Source of the DNA: Diphasiastrum complanatum
Lineage: Eukaryota > Streptophyta > Lycopodiopsida > Lycopodiales > Lycopodiaceae
Length of the DNA: 64,000 nt
NCBI GenBank assembly: GCA_029204225.1
Contig: CM055095.1
Location: forward strand, 50,104,841-50,168,840
Direction of reading: 5' to 3'
Made by a program: the position numbers and the translations under genes. Positions 12,481-26,814 of the stretch are shown here, in pieces (the stretch's first letter is position 1; each line of letters starts with the position of its first letter). Under the pieces are notes generated by a model, which saw only the letters and a program-made list of their open reading frames with translations, had not been told where the DNA came from and ran no database searches.

Positions 12481-13000
12481 AGATTGTAGGGCAAAATGAC
12501 CGTCCTAGGCCTTTTGCCCTTCAAATGTGAAATGAAAAGAAATGGGCATCCTTTTAGTTTTAAGAAAAACCTTTAGAAAGATACGTGTGTATAGACCATG
12601 GTTTAATTAAAAATTTTGGTTTTTTATATGGTATTTATAAGAATCGCCTTATGAAGATCTGACTAGATCCTGTTGCAAAACAACCAAAAGGACACCTGTG
12701 GAGCAAAACCACCCATCCAACCCTAGATCCCTCTTGGAGTTCCCTCCTGGATCTAGCCCCCAAGCCATGGTGAATGAATGCAAGAGAGGAGAGGAATCCT
12801 GGCTAAAGAAACTGAATTTCCAATAAGGAGATGGGTGAATTTCCATGGTAAGTATTCTCTCTCCAAAGAGAGAATATTCCTCTTAGGATCCCCATGCAGC
12901 CTATATTAGCTATTAATCTCCTATTCTTGCACTATAGCAATCAAACACCATGCAAGTGTTCCTATGTCCAATTATAGGTCTGGGCCCTCATATGATTATT
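12481..13000. other. No gene seen; probably gypsy LTR or flank
   Basis: AT-rich sequence with no coding signal. The minus-strand gypsy remnant at 13.1-13.3 kb would place its LTR here, but I cannot fix the LTR end. Confidence 0.4.
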
Positions 13001-13330
13001 AATTACTTTACAAGCCAAGCCCGGAGTGACGAGGCATAACCAATAACCATATACACCTGGAGTGACCGGCTATCCATGTCAGGAATTACTCCGAATCCCA
13101 CATACTGGACATGGGCATAACATTCTTCCCCCCTTGGACCAGTTCTGTCCTTAGAATGAGTAACTAGGGAAGATCCAATTTGTATGCTTTTAACTTTTTC
13201 CCATGAATCTTTATCCTCAATTTGACCAACCAACCTAAGCAAGCACACAGAGATAGATCGATTTCTCAATTGTTTATCTCTGATCTTGAGTACTCGTTCA
13301 GGGTCCTAAAGTACATTGAGCGATAAATCT
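13000..13330 (-). mobile_element. Ty3/gypsy 3' end remnant: integrase C-terminus, polypurine tract, LTR start
   Basis: On the minus strand, a frame reads PERVLKIRDKQLRN, then VGQIEDKDSWEKVKSIQ, resembling the chromodomain-like C-terminus of gypsy integrases. A purine-rich CCAAGGGGGGAAGAA and TGTTATGCCC follow at about 13122, the usual polypurine tract and LTR start of plant Ty3 elements. The rest of the element is not seen. Confidence 0.6.
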
Positions 13331-13997
13331 TCCAAATGGGCAAAATCTTTCAATACATCTAATTGTCATCATGATATAAAGTAAATTTACATGACACACT
13401 GGATGAGCAGTCGGCCAAACCTGAAGATTAAGTTTAAAAACTAACAAATCAATCATTTAACTTTCACTTTTACCCTGAAAATCAATCTTTAGTCTGACTT
13501 CAATATCAAATAAGTACTTAGAGATGGAATAATTATCAAATTATCTATCTCTATAATAAAGTACTATATTGACCTTTCAAAGCACACTAAGAGATAAATT
13601 TTCCTATGGGGTTTGATTCTCTCCAATCTAATAACATCACCTTCATGTAACCTCAATTTACATGAATCATTGGGTGAGTTCTCACCTTACATTAGAGATC
13701 AATATTCAAAAGTTAAAGATCCAAAACAATTATAGTCCAAGACTATCCACAATTACTTGTAGACCTGTCATAAATGCTTCTTGGTACAAGTACACTTAGA
13801 ATTTTTTCAGAAACTAAGGTACAAAACTTATCCCACCAAAATCTCTTAGGAGATCCATCAAGATAAAAATGACTTTAACTCTATCATGAGTACCCCAGAC
13901 TCTCTTGAGTTAAGTGCTCTATCCTTAGCATCACGTGCCAGAAAATAGCAAGCATTCAATCTTGATAGACTTAACTGCTCCTAATTAACTGGAGATT
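13331..13997. other. No gene seen
   Basis: AT-rich stretch with loosely repeated words such as AGAGATAAAT and CTTCAATATCAAATAAG. There is no long frame and no recognisable domain on either strand. Confidence 0.5.
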
Positions 13998-14213
13998 TTA
14001 GGCTTCACTGGCCTTTGCAACCTGCTCTACAATCCTTTGGGTTTCCTTTTCATCATTTGCTAGCAGTGGAGCAAGATCAATCACAGGAATTTCATCCAGT
14101 TGCACTAAAGCTTCCACTTGCTTTGGCTTGAATTTTGGAGGCAGCGGATCAATCTTCGACTCATTTACAACTACATGAGATGTCCCCCATCTTTGATATG
14201 CCTTGGAATGCAA
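13998..14213 (-). pseudogene. N-terminal exon fragment of a 2-oxoglutarate/Fe(II) dioxygenase
   Basis: 71 codons contain PPKFKPKQVEALVQLDEIPV and DLAPLLAND, then VEQVAKASEA. The words IPVIDLAPL and VEQVAKASEA match the DIOX_N region of plant 2-oxoglutarate-dependent dioxygenases, which normally continues with WGFFQV and NHG. Here the frame stops exactly before that Trp, and no downstream exon follows on the minus strand. It is a truncated remnant. A second, non-overlapping dioxygenase piece lies at 51.2-51.5 kb. Confidence 0.75.
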
Positions 14214-15287
14214 GCTCTGTTAGTATATATGGATATGTTTGTACAGAATGGGTAAATTTAACTTTTTTTTTTTGTCATGCGGTTGATCACAAATATGCAA
14301 TGATATATATAGTTACTTTGATACTTCAATATATGTTGGTTTGAATGAGTCGTCAACTATGAATATGGCCCATTTTAGGAGTCCAATTGAACTTGGCCCA
14401 TTTTATGCTTATAATTCAGACCAGAACTTTCTTCTTATGTACATGCAAGAGGACCACATTGATTGAAGCTACGAATCCTCAACTACCATGTTGCCCTGAG
14501 AATTTCCGTCGCACACGATCAGCTCAAGGCCGTAACTGTCCCCAACCCCAATCGCGTTGCAAATTTCCTATTAAGTTATTGTCCTTAAATTTTGCTCTCC
14601 ACACACGATGCCTAAAAAGTCTCTTTTAGCCCATGATCCAGCAGTCTCTTCACCCTCTTCACGACCATCGCATAAGGTTTTTCCATTTTCCAATGTCTAT
14701 CAAATGTGCAAATCACTACAACAACTGTGTAGACTTGGCCAAATCCTCAATCAGGTAGCATCATTGATCCTCTTGCCATCAAATCCCCAATTGTGTATTT
14801 GTTTATGAAACCCACTTGCAAATGTGGCCTTCTATCCTGCCAAATGAAGAGCGCAAAACAATCCGTTGAATGCAGAGCACATCAAAGGCAGAAGTGTCTA
14901 GTAGAAACTACTATTGCTAGCTAGCGTCTGCAAACAGAAACAATCGCTTCTGGATACATTGATAAAGTTGAAAAGCTTTTGGAATCTTTTTCCTAACAAT
15001 ACTATCTCAGCAAAAGCCAGTAATTGACTTATATTTACACATGGAGCACATTTTCTCTCACCAACACATATGCCTGAAAGCTCCTTCGGAAATCTGAAGG
15101 TGAAGTATATAAACTCGTTTTGTTGTTCATTACAAGTTTCAGTGTCCAGTGCTGCAGTGAAGGGTCACGACTCAGTGAAGCACACGCTTTTATCAAGCTG
15201 TGGAAGTAGAACAGAGTTTGAATGCCTCTGTTTCTTGTTTCTTGGGAGGGGCTCTGATCAATTGCCCAAGATAAGAAACCACCACTC
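14214..15287. other. No gene seen; presumed upstream region of the P450 remnant
   Basis: Short frames only, with no recognisable domain. The nearest gene is the plus-strand P450 remnant at 15.29 kb. Confidence 0.4.
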
Positions 15288-15745
15288 ATGGCTCTGGTCA
15301 TGCAGTTGGAATCAAATGCAATAGAGCCGGATCAAACGAAGCAAGTCAAAGTGGCAGTGGCAATACTTGTTGTAGTATTAACTTACTGGTTATTATATGT
15401 CCAAAAGCAACAGCGAACCTTGCAAATATCGCTGCTCCCTAGGTCCTCGTTCTATATCCGTGCTGGAAATTATGCATCAGACGTTGGGCAGGCTTGCACC
15501 CCAGTCTTTCCACGAGCTTTCAAAGAAATACGGTCCACTCATGTACCTTCGTCTTGGTTCCATTCCAACTGTGGTAGTCTCCTCATCTGACATGGCAAAA
15601 TAGATTCTCAAAGTTCATGATCACGTTCTTGCATTCCGTCCAAGGACCGACGCAGTCAAATACATGATGTGTAATGGGGCTACCATCGCGTTCTCTCCTT
15701 ACGATGTTGAATAGAGGCTGAAGAGAAAGATATGCTCTCCAAGGT
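15288..15745 (+). pseudogene. Cytochrome P450 (CYP71-clan, A-type) N-terminal pseudogene
   Basis: The start codon at 15288 opens a frame with a hydrophobic signal anchor (VAVAILVVVLTYWLLYV). After a frameshift near 15400-15440, a second frame carries GPRSISVL, HQTLGRLAPQSFHELSKKYG, PLMYLRLGSIPTVVVSSSDM and AFRPRTD. These are the membrane anchor, Pro-rich hinge and first beta/helix blocks of plant microsomal P450s. In-frame stops lie at 15601-15603 and near 15712, the latter replacing the Trp of the usual WRLKRK word. Nothing of the I-helix, EXXR or heme Cys loop follows, so the gene is truncated and dead. The nearest subfamily cannot be set by eye. Confidence 0.85.
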
Positions 15746-15834
15746 GATTCTTTTATTGGTTTTTTCTGCATTGCTAAGAGTGCGATAATGCTTAAAAGAG
15801 ATCACAATCGCGATCCACACCCGTTCCTCGTCGG

Positions 15835-15837
<3 letters not shown>

Positions 15838-15884
<47 letters not shown>
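15838..15884. repeat. (GA)n microsatellite
   Basis: A pure GA run of about 46 bp shortly after the P450 remnant. Confidence 0.95.
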
Positions 15885-15887
<3 letters not shown>

Positions 15888-16029
15888 CCCTGATGACACT
15901 GGTTTTTGGTTCTTGGCTCACGCCCATTCATTGAGATCTATCAAGAGAGAGACACACACACACACCCACCCACCTGATACTCATGATCCAAGAGAGATGA
16001 TACTCATGATCCAAGAGAGAGGCCATACT

Positions 16030-16187
16030 GCCCCCATTAGGAATATGCATGCATGCATGGGAAGAGAGTCATGCATGCTCTGCCCATACATGCATCTCCT
16101 TCCCATCATTTTTAGTGAATTAGTGAAAAAAATGTGTATGCATAGGTGAGTGGAGGAAGATGCATGGGCGTATATATATATATATAT
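16030..16187 (-). repeat. GCATGCATG-rich flank and (TA)n of module 3
   Basis: In minus orientation it has the same order as modules 1, 2 and 4: CCCATACATGCAT, CCCATCATTTTTAGT, a GTGTATGCAT word and a (TA)n run at about 16171-16187. The matching Helitron-like end is at 16666, now separated by a foldback element. Confidence 0.7.
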
Positions 16188-16591
16188 AAATCAAAAGATG
16201 TCATTGTTATTTGTGAACATCATCTCCCACTTGATAAACATGATGTCTTTAAAATTATAAACACACAACTTAAAGCCATGTGTATACCACAAGTTTTGCA
16301 TTTGGACATTCTTTGTCTTGTTGGAGTCTTGACATGTCCGAACTCTTGTTTCCACATCTTGTAGAGCATGGATCTTGAAACTTATGGTATACACATGTCT
16401 TTAAGTTGTGTGTTTATAGTTTTAAAGACATCATGTTTATCAAGTGGGAACCCAACGGGGTTGGCTCAGTTGGTTGGCTTGGCATCCAAAGTTTCTTTGG
16501 TCCCAGGTTCGAGCCTCCCCTTGGAAACCAAGAAGCATGTTTATCAAGTGGGAGATGATGTTCACAAATAACAATGCCATCTTTTGATTTA
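16188..16591. mobile_element. Foldback (MITE-like) element inserted in a (TA)n tract
   Basis: The left arm starts AAATCAAAAGATGTCATTG at 16188 and runs to about 16294. The right arm is its imperfect inverse and ends CATCTTTTGATTTA at 16591. The arms are about 105 bp, with a centre of about 85 bp. The right arm is interrupted at 16450-16535 by a tRNA-like insertion. TA dinucleotides lie on both sides, so a TA target duplication cannot be told apart from the surrounding microsatellite. There is no coding capacity. Confidence 0.85.
16450..16535 (+). mobile_element. tRNA-like (SINE-type) insertion with 18-bp target duplication
   Basis: An 86-bp segment contains TGGCTCAGTTGG at 16462, a full match to the RNA polymerase III A box (TRGYNNARNNG), and GGTTCGAGCC at 16506, close to the B box. 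The spacing of about 44 bp is normal for a tRNA. It is flanked by identical copies of CATGTTTATCAAGTGGGA (16432-16449 and 16536-16553), the mark of target-primed insertion. Removing it restores the arm of the foldback element. A short tRNA-derived SINE or retroposed tRNA fragment is the best reading. An active tRNA gene is unlikely, as no clear acceptor stem is visible. Confidence 0.8.
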
Positions 16592-16633
16592 TGTATATAT
16601 ATACACACACACACACCTATAAATATATACATA

Positions 16634-16666
<33 letters not shown>

Positions 16667-16740
16667 TAGTAAAGAGTGTCAATCGTTGACGGGCAATGGA
16701 GGCCGATCTAGGTGGCGGCCGATGATTTGGATGATTCAAG
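16592..16740 (-). mobile_element. (TA)n and Helitron-like 3' terminus (module 3)
   Basis: A (CA)/(TA)n stretch ends at CTAG (16666-16669). On the minus strand this is preceded by a decayed GCCCGTCAACGATTGAC hairpin and by GCCGCCACCTAGATCGGCC. The layout is the same as at 17.7 kb, with one stem arm mutated. Confidence 0.65.
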
Positions 16741-17000
16741 TCTTTGAAAAAATTCAAGCTTTCAGAAAAATTCGAGCCTTCGAAAAAATTCGAGCCTTCA
16801 AGAAAATTTTAGTCTTTGAAAAATAAAATCAAGTCTTTCAAAAAATTTGAGTCTTCGAAAAAATTTGAGTCTTTTAAAAAATTTGATTTGACAGTACAAA
16901 GGGTCCTTCAATCCTTTGAAAAAATTCGAGTCTTTGAAAAAAGTAGATCCTTTGGAGTTAAAGATAGTGAGTTTGGGCTTGTGGTTAAACATTCATGATA
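16741..17000. repeat. Degenerate TTCGAGTCTTTGAAAAAA tandem array
   Basis: About a dozen units of roughly 20 bp with the core AATTCGAGTC(T/A)TT and an A-run. It lies next to the minus-strand Helitron-like end at 16.67 kb, and a larger array of the same unit occupies 17.8-18.58 kb. Confidence 0.8.
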
Positions 17001-17244
17001 ATGGTGGGCCAAGATAGAGATTTGAAGGATTGAAAAAAAAAAAAGCAGTTTTAGGTAGTCCAGAAAATTTTTCTCTTCATGATTTATGGATAAAACTTTG
17101 GTAATTCAAAATAAATAAAAAAGCCATGTAATAAAGATTATTGGCTAAAGTTCAAAGCACATTGAAGTGTGTGAAGAAAATAAAACGTTAACTTCAACTT
17201 CAAATATTTGAATTTAAAGAAAGATATTCTTTTTGGAGCCCACT
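17001..17244. other. Spacer, no gene seen
   Basis: AT-rich DNA between the two minus-strand modules, with no coding signal. Confidence 0.5.
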
Positions 17245-17770
<526 letters not shown>

Positions 17771-17804
17771 AGATGATGGTCGATCTCGCTCATCTCGCAT
17801 CTCG

Positions 17805-18580
17805 AATATCTAAAATTCGAATCTTTGAAAAAAATTTAGCCTTCGGAAAACTTTGAGTCATCGAAAAAATTCTAGTCTTTGGAAAAAATCGAGTCTTAAA
17901 AAAATTCGAGTCTTTTGAAAAATTTGACTTCACAGTACAAAGGGTCCTTCGATCCTTCAGAAAAATTCGAGTTGATTGTTCGATCCTTCGGAAAAATTTA
18001 AGTTGACTGTTCGATCCTTTGGAAAAAGTCGATCCTTTGGAAAATTTAAAGTCTTCAAAAAAACTTGAGTCTTTTAAAAATTCAAGTCATTAGAAACATT
18101 CGAGTCATTCGAAAAATTCAATCCTTACGAAAAAATTGAATCGTTGAAAAATTCAAGTCTCAAGAAAAATTCGAGTCATTTGAAAAATTCGATCATTTAG
18201 AAAATTTGGAGTCATTGAAAAAATTTGAGTCATTGAAAAAATTTGATCCTTTTGAAAAATTCAATCCATTGGAAAAATTCTAGTCTTTCCAAAAATTCGA
18301 GTCTTTCCAAAAATAAACTTGAGTCGTTCCAAAAATTTGAGTCATCGGAAAAATTTGAGTCATCACAAAAATTCGAGTAGTTTCAAAATTTGAGTCATTG
18401 GAAAAATTCGATCCATTAGAAAAATTCGAATCCAAAAAAATTCGAGTCGTTTCAAAAATTCGAATCATCGAAAAAATTTGATTCATAGCAAAAAAAATCT
18501 AGTCGTTTCAAAAATCCTAGTCTTTCAAAAAATTCAAATCTTTCGAAAAATTTGAGTTGACGGTAAAAAAGTCAAATATA
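17805..18580. repeat. Large degenerate TTCGAGTC array
   Basis: More than 30 diverged units of about 18-24 bp with the core AAAATTCGAGTC, plus variants with GATCC(T/A)TT. The same array, shorter, follows the other minus-strand module at 16.74 kb, and both contain ACAGTACAAAGGGTCCTTC, so they are paralogous copies. Confidence 0.85.
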
Positions 18581-19080
18581 TTCAAAGGGTTGGAATAAAT
18601 CCAAAAGTCTGATTTTGGGTATCGAAAATTTACAAATTTTTTGAGTCGATCCCGTATCGAAAAATTTTGATTTTGGGTATCGAAAAAGTCTGATTTTGGA
18701 AAAGTCTGATTTTTGGGTCACAAATTTTTCGAGTCGATCCCATATCAAATTTTTTTGAATTTGGGTATCGAAAAAGTCTGATTTTGGGTATCGAAAAAGT
18801 TTGATTTTTGGGTTACGAATTTTTCGAGTTGATTCCGTATTCTAACTTTGTGTATGAATAAATTACGAATTTTTCGAGTCGATCTCGTATCGAAATTTCT
18901 GATTTTGGGTATCAAAAAAATCTAAATTTAGATATAAAAAAATTACGAAGTTTTTTAGTCGATCCCGTATAGAAAAATTCTAATTTTGCATATGATTTTG
19001 GATATCAAGAAATTACGGATTTTTCGACTCGATCCGTTATCAAAAAATCTGATTCTGAATTTTGATCTTTGGGTGTGCGT
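18581..19080. repeat. Tandem array of about 65-90 bp units (GATTTTGGGTATCGAAAAA)
   Basis: Repeated words GATTTTGGGTATCGAAAA and TACGAATTTTTCGAGTCGAT(C/T)CCGTATC alternate through the segment. It continues directly from the TTCGAGTC array. Confidence 0.8.
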
Positions 19081-20968
<1,888 letters not shown>

Positions 20969-21373
20969 CTAGAAGATTTTGAATTTTGGTAACTCTGAAC
21001 TACATAAGATCTCATGTGCTGTCAAGTTGTATCTTTCATGTGATTCCTGTACAATTGGCCCCAAGAATGCTCTGCAGTAAAGAGGCCTAGTTTGAAAAAC
21101 CTTGAGATTTCTTACATTCGTTTGTCCTCCTACATCATCAGGAAACATTTTGAGAGTGAAAATGAGATAAGCAAGTTTTTGATTAAGAAAGCTGTCTAAT
21201 GCGTTCGCTATGGTCCAAAGGGAATCGTATGCATACAATTCATATGAACTGATCAACGCAAACACGGTGATGTTTTCCTCACTCAATATTGATCGCTTCC
21301 ATCGATCCATGAAGATTTGTTGCTGAGGAGACTCAAGTATCACACTATAAATCTCGATCACTCCTTGTACCAA
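20969..21373 (-). pseudogene. Isolated exon of a plant glutamate-receptor-like channel (GLR)
   Basis: The minus-strand frame contains MDRWKR, then SSYELYAYDSLWTIANALDS and FLNQK, later NLKVFQTRPL and FLGPIVQESHERYNL. The word YAYDSLWTIA.ALD is characteristic of the extracellular amino-terminal (ANF/periplasmic-binding-like) domain of plant GLR channels, followed by the usual L.VF.....L loop. A likely splice acceptor (TCTCCTCAG) lies near 21333. No membrane or pore exons (M1-M3) are seen nearby, and the C-terminal part diverges before a stop. It is probably a relict exon or truncated copy. Confidence 0.7.
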
Positions 21374-21384
21374 CCTTACAAAGG

Positions 21385-21510
<126 letters not shown>

Positions 21511-21685
21511 AATTTTGTTTTTATGTTTAAATATGAATGTATTTCTATATGTGTAAATTTGTGACGTAAAGGCATGCAAAAATACTTTCAGAATGATATA
21601 AACAATATATGCAAATCCATTACGAATGAAATAAGCTTTTTAAACCAATTATCTCAGCATTCTAGCTCCATATAGTCAATGCAAA

Positions 21686-22775
21686 GAACTAAAAGCCGTC
21701 AAACTTTATGTATGTAAAAAATATCAGTCAAATTGAAATCAAATATTGTCATGCATATACTTGCTGGAATCAGCTCGTAGAGTAGAAAAATATTGTAGTT
21801 ATGACTTTTTGAATTCAGGTCATTATTTTAATACTTTTTTTTGATAAAAGCATTTTTAACACTCGATGACATTGGATTCCGGAATATCGTGGACATTTCG
21901 GGCCGAGAGCCAAGGATGATTCTGGAATCTATATATTGTAGTCTAAACCTAAAGTTTGTGTCCGATGAGTGATGGGAAACAGGACCATGGAATCTACAGT
22001 ATGAGGAAAGATAATAGGCCTATATGCCTGATTATGGGTCACATTATAAAAATACTTTAAAATCATCAGCCATATAGTCAATGCAAAGAACTCAAAAAAT
22101 AAAGCAATATTGCTTTCTACATCACTTGAATCGGAGATCATACTTAGAAGATATTTAACTTGAAAGAGAGTTAAGAAATTTCGTAAAAGCCGTAAAACTT
22201 CATCTATCTAAATAGGATCTTTAAAAATCTCAGTCAAACTGAAATCAACTATTATCATGCATATACTTGCTGAAATCAGCTCATAGAGTAAAAAAATATT
22301 GTAGTTACGACTTTTTGAATTCAGGTCATTATTTTAATACTTTTATTGATAAAAGCATTCTAACACTCGATGGCATTGGATTCTGGAATTTAGCGGACAT
22401 TTCGGGTATCCTATCCAGTTTCTTGAATCCCCTTCATTCTCCTGGGGGTCTTCATTTCCATGTGGGACATAAAGTGATGCTTAATACTATCATCAATGCA
22501 GATTATTATAGCTTTGTTTTATGATAGGCTCATACTCTGTTTTATGATAGGCTCATACTCTATATCTTCTATAAAGGCTCAGGAGCTTGATTCTTAAATT
22601 TTTTTGTTGTACTGGGCTGTCTACATTTCAGGACTGGATCGATATTGATTTTGGAATATCAGAAGGAGTTGATTTCATTGCAATATGCCAAGGACGATTC
22701 TGGAATCTGTATATTGTAGTCTAAATCTAAAGTTTGCATCCGATGAGTGATGGGAAACACGACTATGGAATCTAT
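21686..22775. repeat. Imperfect direct duplication, units about 320 and 590 bp
   Basis: The segment with ATGCATATACTTGCTGGAA, GACTTTTTGAATTCAGGTCA and GACATTTCGGG at 21686-21900 recurs at 22188-22410. The following words AAGGATGATTCTGGAATCT and TCCGATGAGTGATGGGAAAC (21911-21975) recur at 22690-22757. The second unit therefore has about 265 extra bases (22420-22685), or the first has lost them. No coding function is recognised. Confidence 0.8.
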
Positions 22776-22850
22776 GGCAACCTATTTGGTGTTAGTGATC
22801 ACGCCCGCTATCAACTTAGCAAGCCAATGTTGTGTAGGTGAATGTACGTC

Positions 22851-22986
<136 letters not shown>

Positions 22987-23243
22987 GGGGGGGAGAGTAT
23001 CAAAATTGTGAATAGCAAACCAATTGGTAGAGAACACACTCTTAGTGTGTGTGCGATCGGGTGGAGATAGCTGCCCGTTGCTCAATCATGTGACAAAATA
23101 ACGTGTAATTAATAGCGATCTAATGGTATATAGCATGATTCTAAATATGTAGTGTGTTGTTGCAATTGCTTTTCATATCAATTTTGGAATAGCGATTTAG
23201 CTAATGATAATTTGTAATTTGTATTTGTTCTAATTTACAGAAG

Positions 23244-23680
23244 AATTATTTGAGGTGAAAATGAATGATGAGTCCAAATGCGTAGTTGCAGAAGTACAAA
23301 TAGCAGCATTGTTTGCAGGAGGCACTGGCCTAAAAAATGTTGGCATTGCCTTCATTGGTTATCTCGTGATTGGATACAAAAATCTGATACAAACATCTGG
23401 CAACTGCCAGAACGGATTGGATGTGAATCCACTACTGTTGCTAGGTCCCTGGGATCCCAAGAAGTGCCTGTCCGAGTGTGCTATCGAAGTGCTCGTCCGG
23501 ATGTGTTATGTCAAGAAATTAGATGCCTTTTTAGCGAAAACAAAAGATGTCGTGGATATTGATATCATAGGCAACCGTGCTGATGATGCCACCACTCCGA
23601 GGCTAAACGAAGACGTGCTGGAAGAAACAGAGCAAATGGCATTATTCAAATACCAAGGCCCGCAGATCAAAGGTTCATAA
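23244..23680 (+). CDS. Unrecognised open frame, possible terminal exon
   Basis: A frame of about 141 codons from the Met at 23255 to a stop at 23680, preceded by TTGTTCTAATTTACAG, which could be a splice acceptor at about 23241. The C-terminal half is acidic (VVDIDIIGNRADDATTPRLN, EETEQMALF). A second frame across the same DNA is also open for 94 codons, which weakens the case. I recognise no domain. It may be a decayed gene piece or chance. Confidence 0.25.
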
Positions 23681-24229
23681 GGAGGCAGTTATTCGGTAAG
23701 CCGCAGATAACCAAAAGAGTATCTCCAGAGACACAGACTACAACCAATGGAAAACCGCACACGATAGCCACTCCTCAATTGTGACTCTTATGAAAATATA
23801 TTTATACTACTACTTCTCTATAATTTGCACTTAGGAGCATGATCTCGAGACCACCACATTGTGGCTAGGCCACCTCTCAGGAAGTAAATGCAGATCAATT
23901 ACATTATAATGAAGATATTGCTCTGGTCATGTAGTAGTGATCAGAATCAAACGAAACAGAGCTGGAAAGAATGGCTTCATCAGATCAGAACTATACAGGG
24001 TAAGAAGAGAAGAAAACTTACATTCTTCATTTAGGACTGTGGTAGACATAAGAAATCATCATGTGAAGCTAAAATATAGAGAGAAAAAGGTCTTGATTAC
24101 CATGCTCATCATGTACATAGCAAAACTAAATATGTTTAACAAAGCTTGGAAAACGAAGTCTGTGTAGAGGCAGAATGTTAACCTCTCTTTCGCATCCTAT
24201 AACCACAGATTGAATGTGCCCCTACTCAT
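23681..24229. other. No gene seen
   Basis: Short frames only, without recognisable motifs. Confidence 0.5.
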
Positions 24230-24270
24230 CCATCGCTACAAAAACTAATCATTAGTTTTTGTAGCGATGG
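24230..24270. repeat. Perfect 41-bp palindrome (20-bp arms, 1-bp centre)
   Basis: The arm CCATCGCTACAAAAACTAAT (24230-24249) is followed by a single C and then its exact reverse complement (24251-24270). CTACAAAAA and TTTTTGTAGCGATGG resemble subterminal words of plant CACTA-type elements or of TIR-only MITEs, but there is no clear element around it. Confidence 0.95.
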
Positions 24271-24423
24271 ATAGTTATCTGCTAGAAATTATGCTAGCTT
24301 TATGGGTCAAAATGAATTGACATTATCCAACATAATATAGCATAATCTGGAATTCATAAGATTAACACCACATTTATGCTTTCTGCTCAGCGATATTCAA
24401 TTTAGCATAGTGTAATCTAGAAT

Positions 24424-24424
24424 G

Positions 24425-24490
<66 letters not shown>
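24424..24490. repeat. (TG)n-(GA)n compound microsatellite
   Basis: About 40 bp of TG followed by about 27 bp of GA. Confidence 0.95.
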
Positions 24491-24491
<1 letters not shown>

Positions 24492-24499
24492 ACCCATCG

Positions 24500-24680
24500 G
24501 CTAGTCAGATTTTGATTACTAGATGCGAATGTCAGATTTCAGATGCCAATGCAACGCTTTCAGACGCCAATGCAACACTTTCAGACCAACGGGATCAACG
24601 GATTTTAGATGGCAATGAACGATTTCATATTAGCGGGTTGCCACTGAATGATTTCAGATCAGCAGTTTGCGATCAACAGG
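24500..24680. repeat. Short repeats with CAGA(T/C)GCCAATGCAAC
   Basis: Words GCCAATGCAACGCTTTCAGA and GCCAATGCAACACTTTCAGA occur in tandem, followed by degenerate ACGATTTCA(G/T)AT copies. No gene is present. Confidence 0.6.
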
Positions 24681-25082
24681 TTGCAAAATGTGCTCCTTTT
24701 TCATATATGTTAGCACATACATTTATAGTAACGATCATTATGTAAGAGTATGAGCAAGCTCATTGAGCAAGAAGAGTGAAACTTAGGGTTGTAGTACTCT
24801 TCCCTTTTATAGAAAACCCAGCACCCTTTGGTGCACCAGGTGTTAGAATATGCTCACTGTTAGATTGAGTCCTTATCATGTGCATTGATCACAGCCGTTC
24901 GTTGAGAACCAAGTTTTCCACCAAAAGACTTAGTAGTTTTTTTAAAAAAACTTTCTTATTTGAGGCCATGTTTCTAAGTTAAGCAAGATACGACATTTTT
25001 AGTTGGTAAAGTATCATAAGGAAAAAGTCTTTTTTGTCGTTTCGAAAACCAACTGAAATGTAGTATAAGTATAGTAGAGTCC

Positions 25083-26387
<1,305 letters not shown>

Positions 26388-26530
26388 CTCTTTGTATGCA
26401 CATGATCACATGGGGAATATAGCAAGAGCCAATCATTATTCCATGTAATCTCAAATTTTTGCTTCTTGTATGCACATGATCATATGGGGAATATAGCAAG
26501 ATCCAATCATTATTCATGTATTCTCAAAAA
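26388..26530. repeat. Direct duplication of about 75 bp
   Basis: TTGTATGCACATGATCA(C/T)A followed by TGGGGAATATAGCAAGA and CCAATCATTATTC occurs at 26391 and again at 26466. Confidence 0.85.
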
Positions 26531-26814
26531 TTGGATGTAGCTCAGTTGCATGTGACGACGTATGTTGACAACCGATTGTAGAAGCTTTGTTGAATATCAA
26601 GTTTGACAAACTTTGATTTTGGTTAGGTGATGGAACGAACCGCAAGTTAGAACATAGTGGGTAAGAAGTGAGAACCTTGGTGCAACGACGAAGTGAATTC
26701 AATGGTGTTTTTTATTAGAAGATGACTTTTTATGGCTTCTCGATGATTGGTCATTTTAGCACATGTGAGACATTCCCTTGGACAATTGGATGCAATTTAG
26801 TAAGTGTGTTCTTA

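Noticed and set aside
16450-16535. Functional tRNA gene
   Set aside because: A and B boxes fit, but the ends do not form a clear acceptor stem and the piece is flanked by an 18-bp target duplication, so an inserted retroposon is the better reading.
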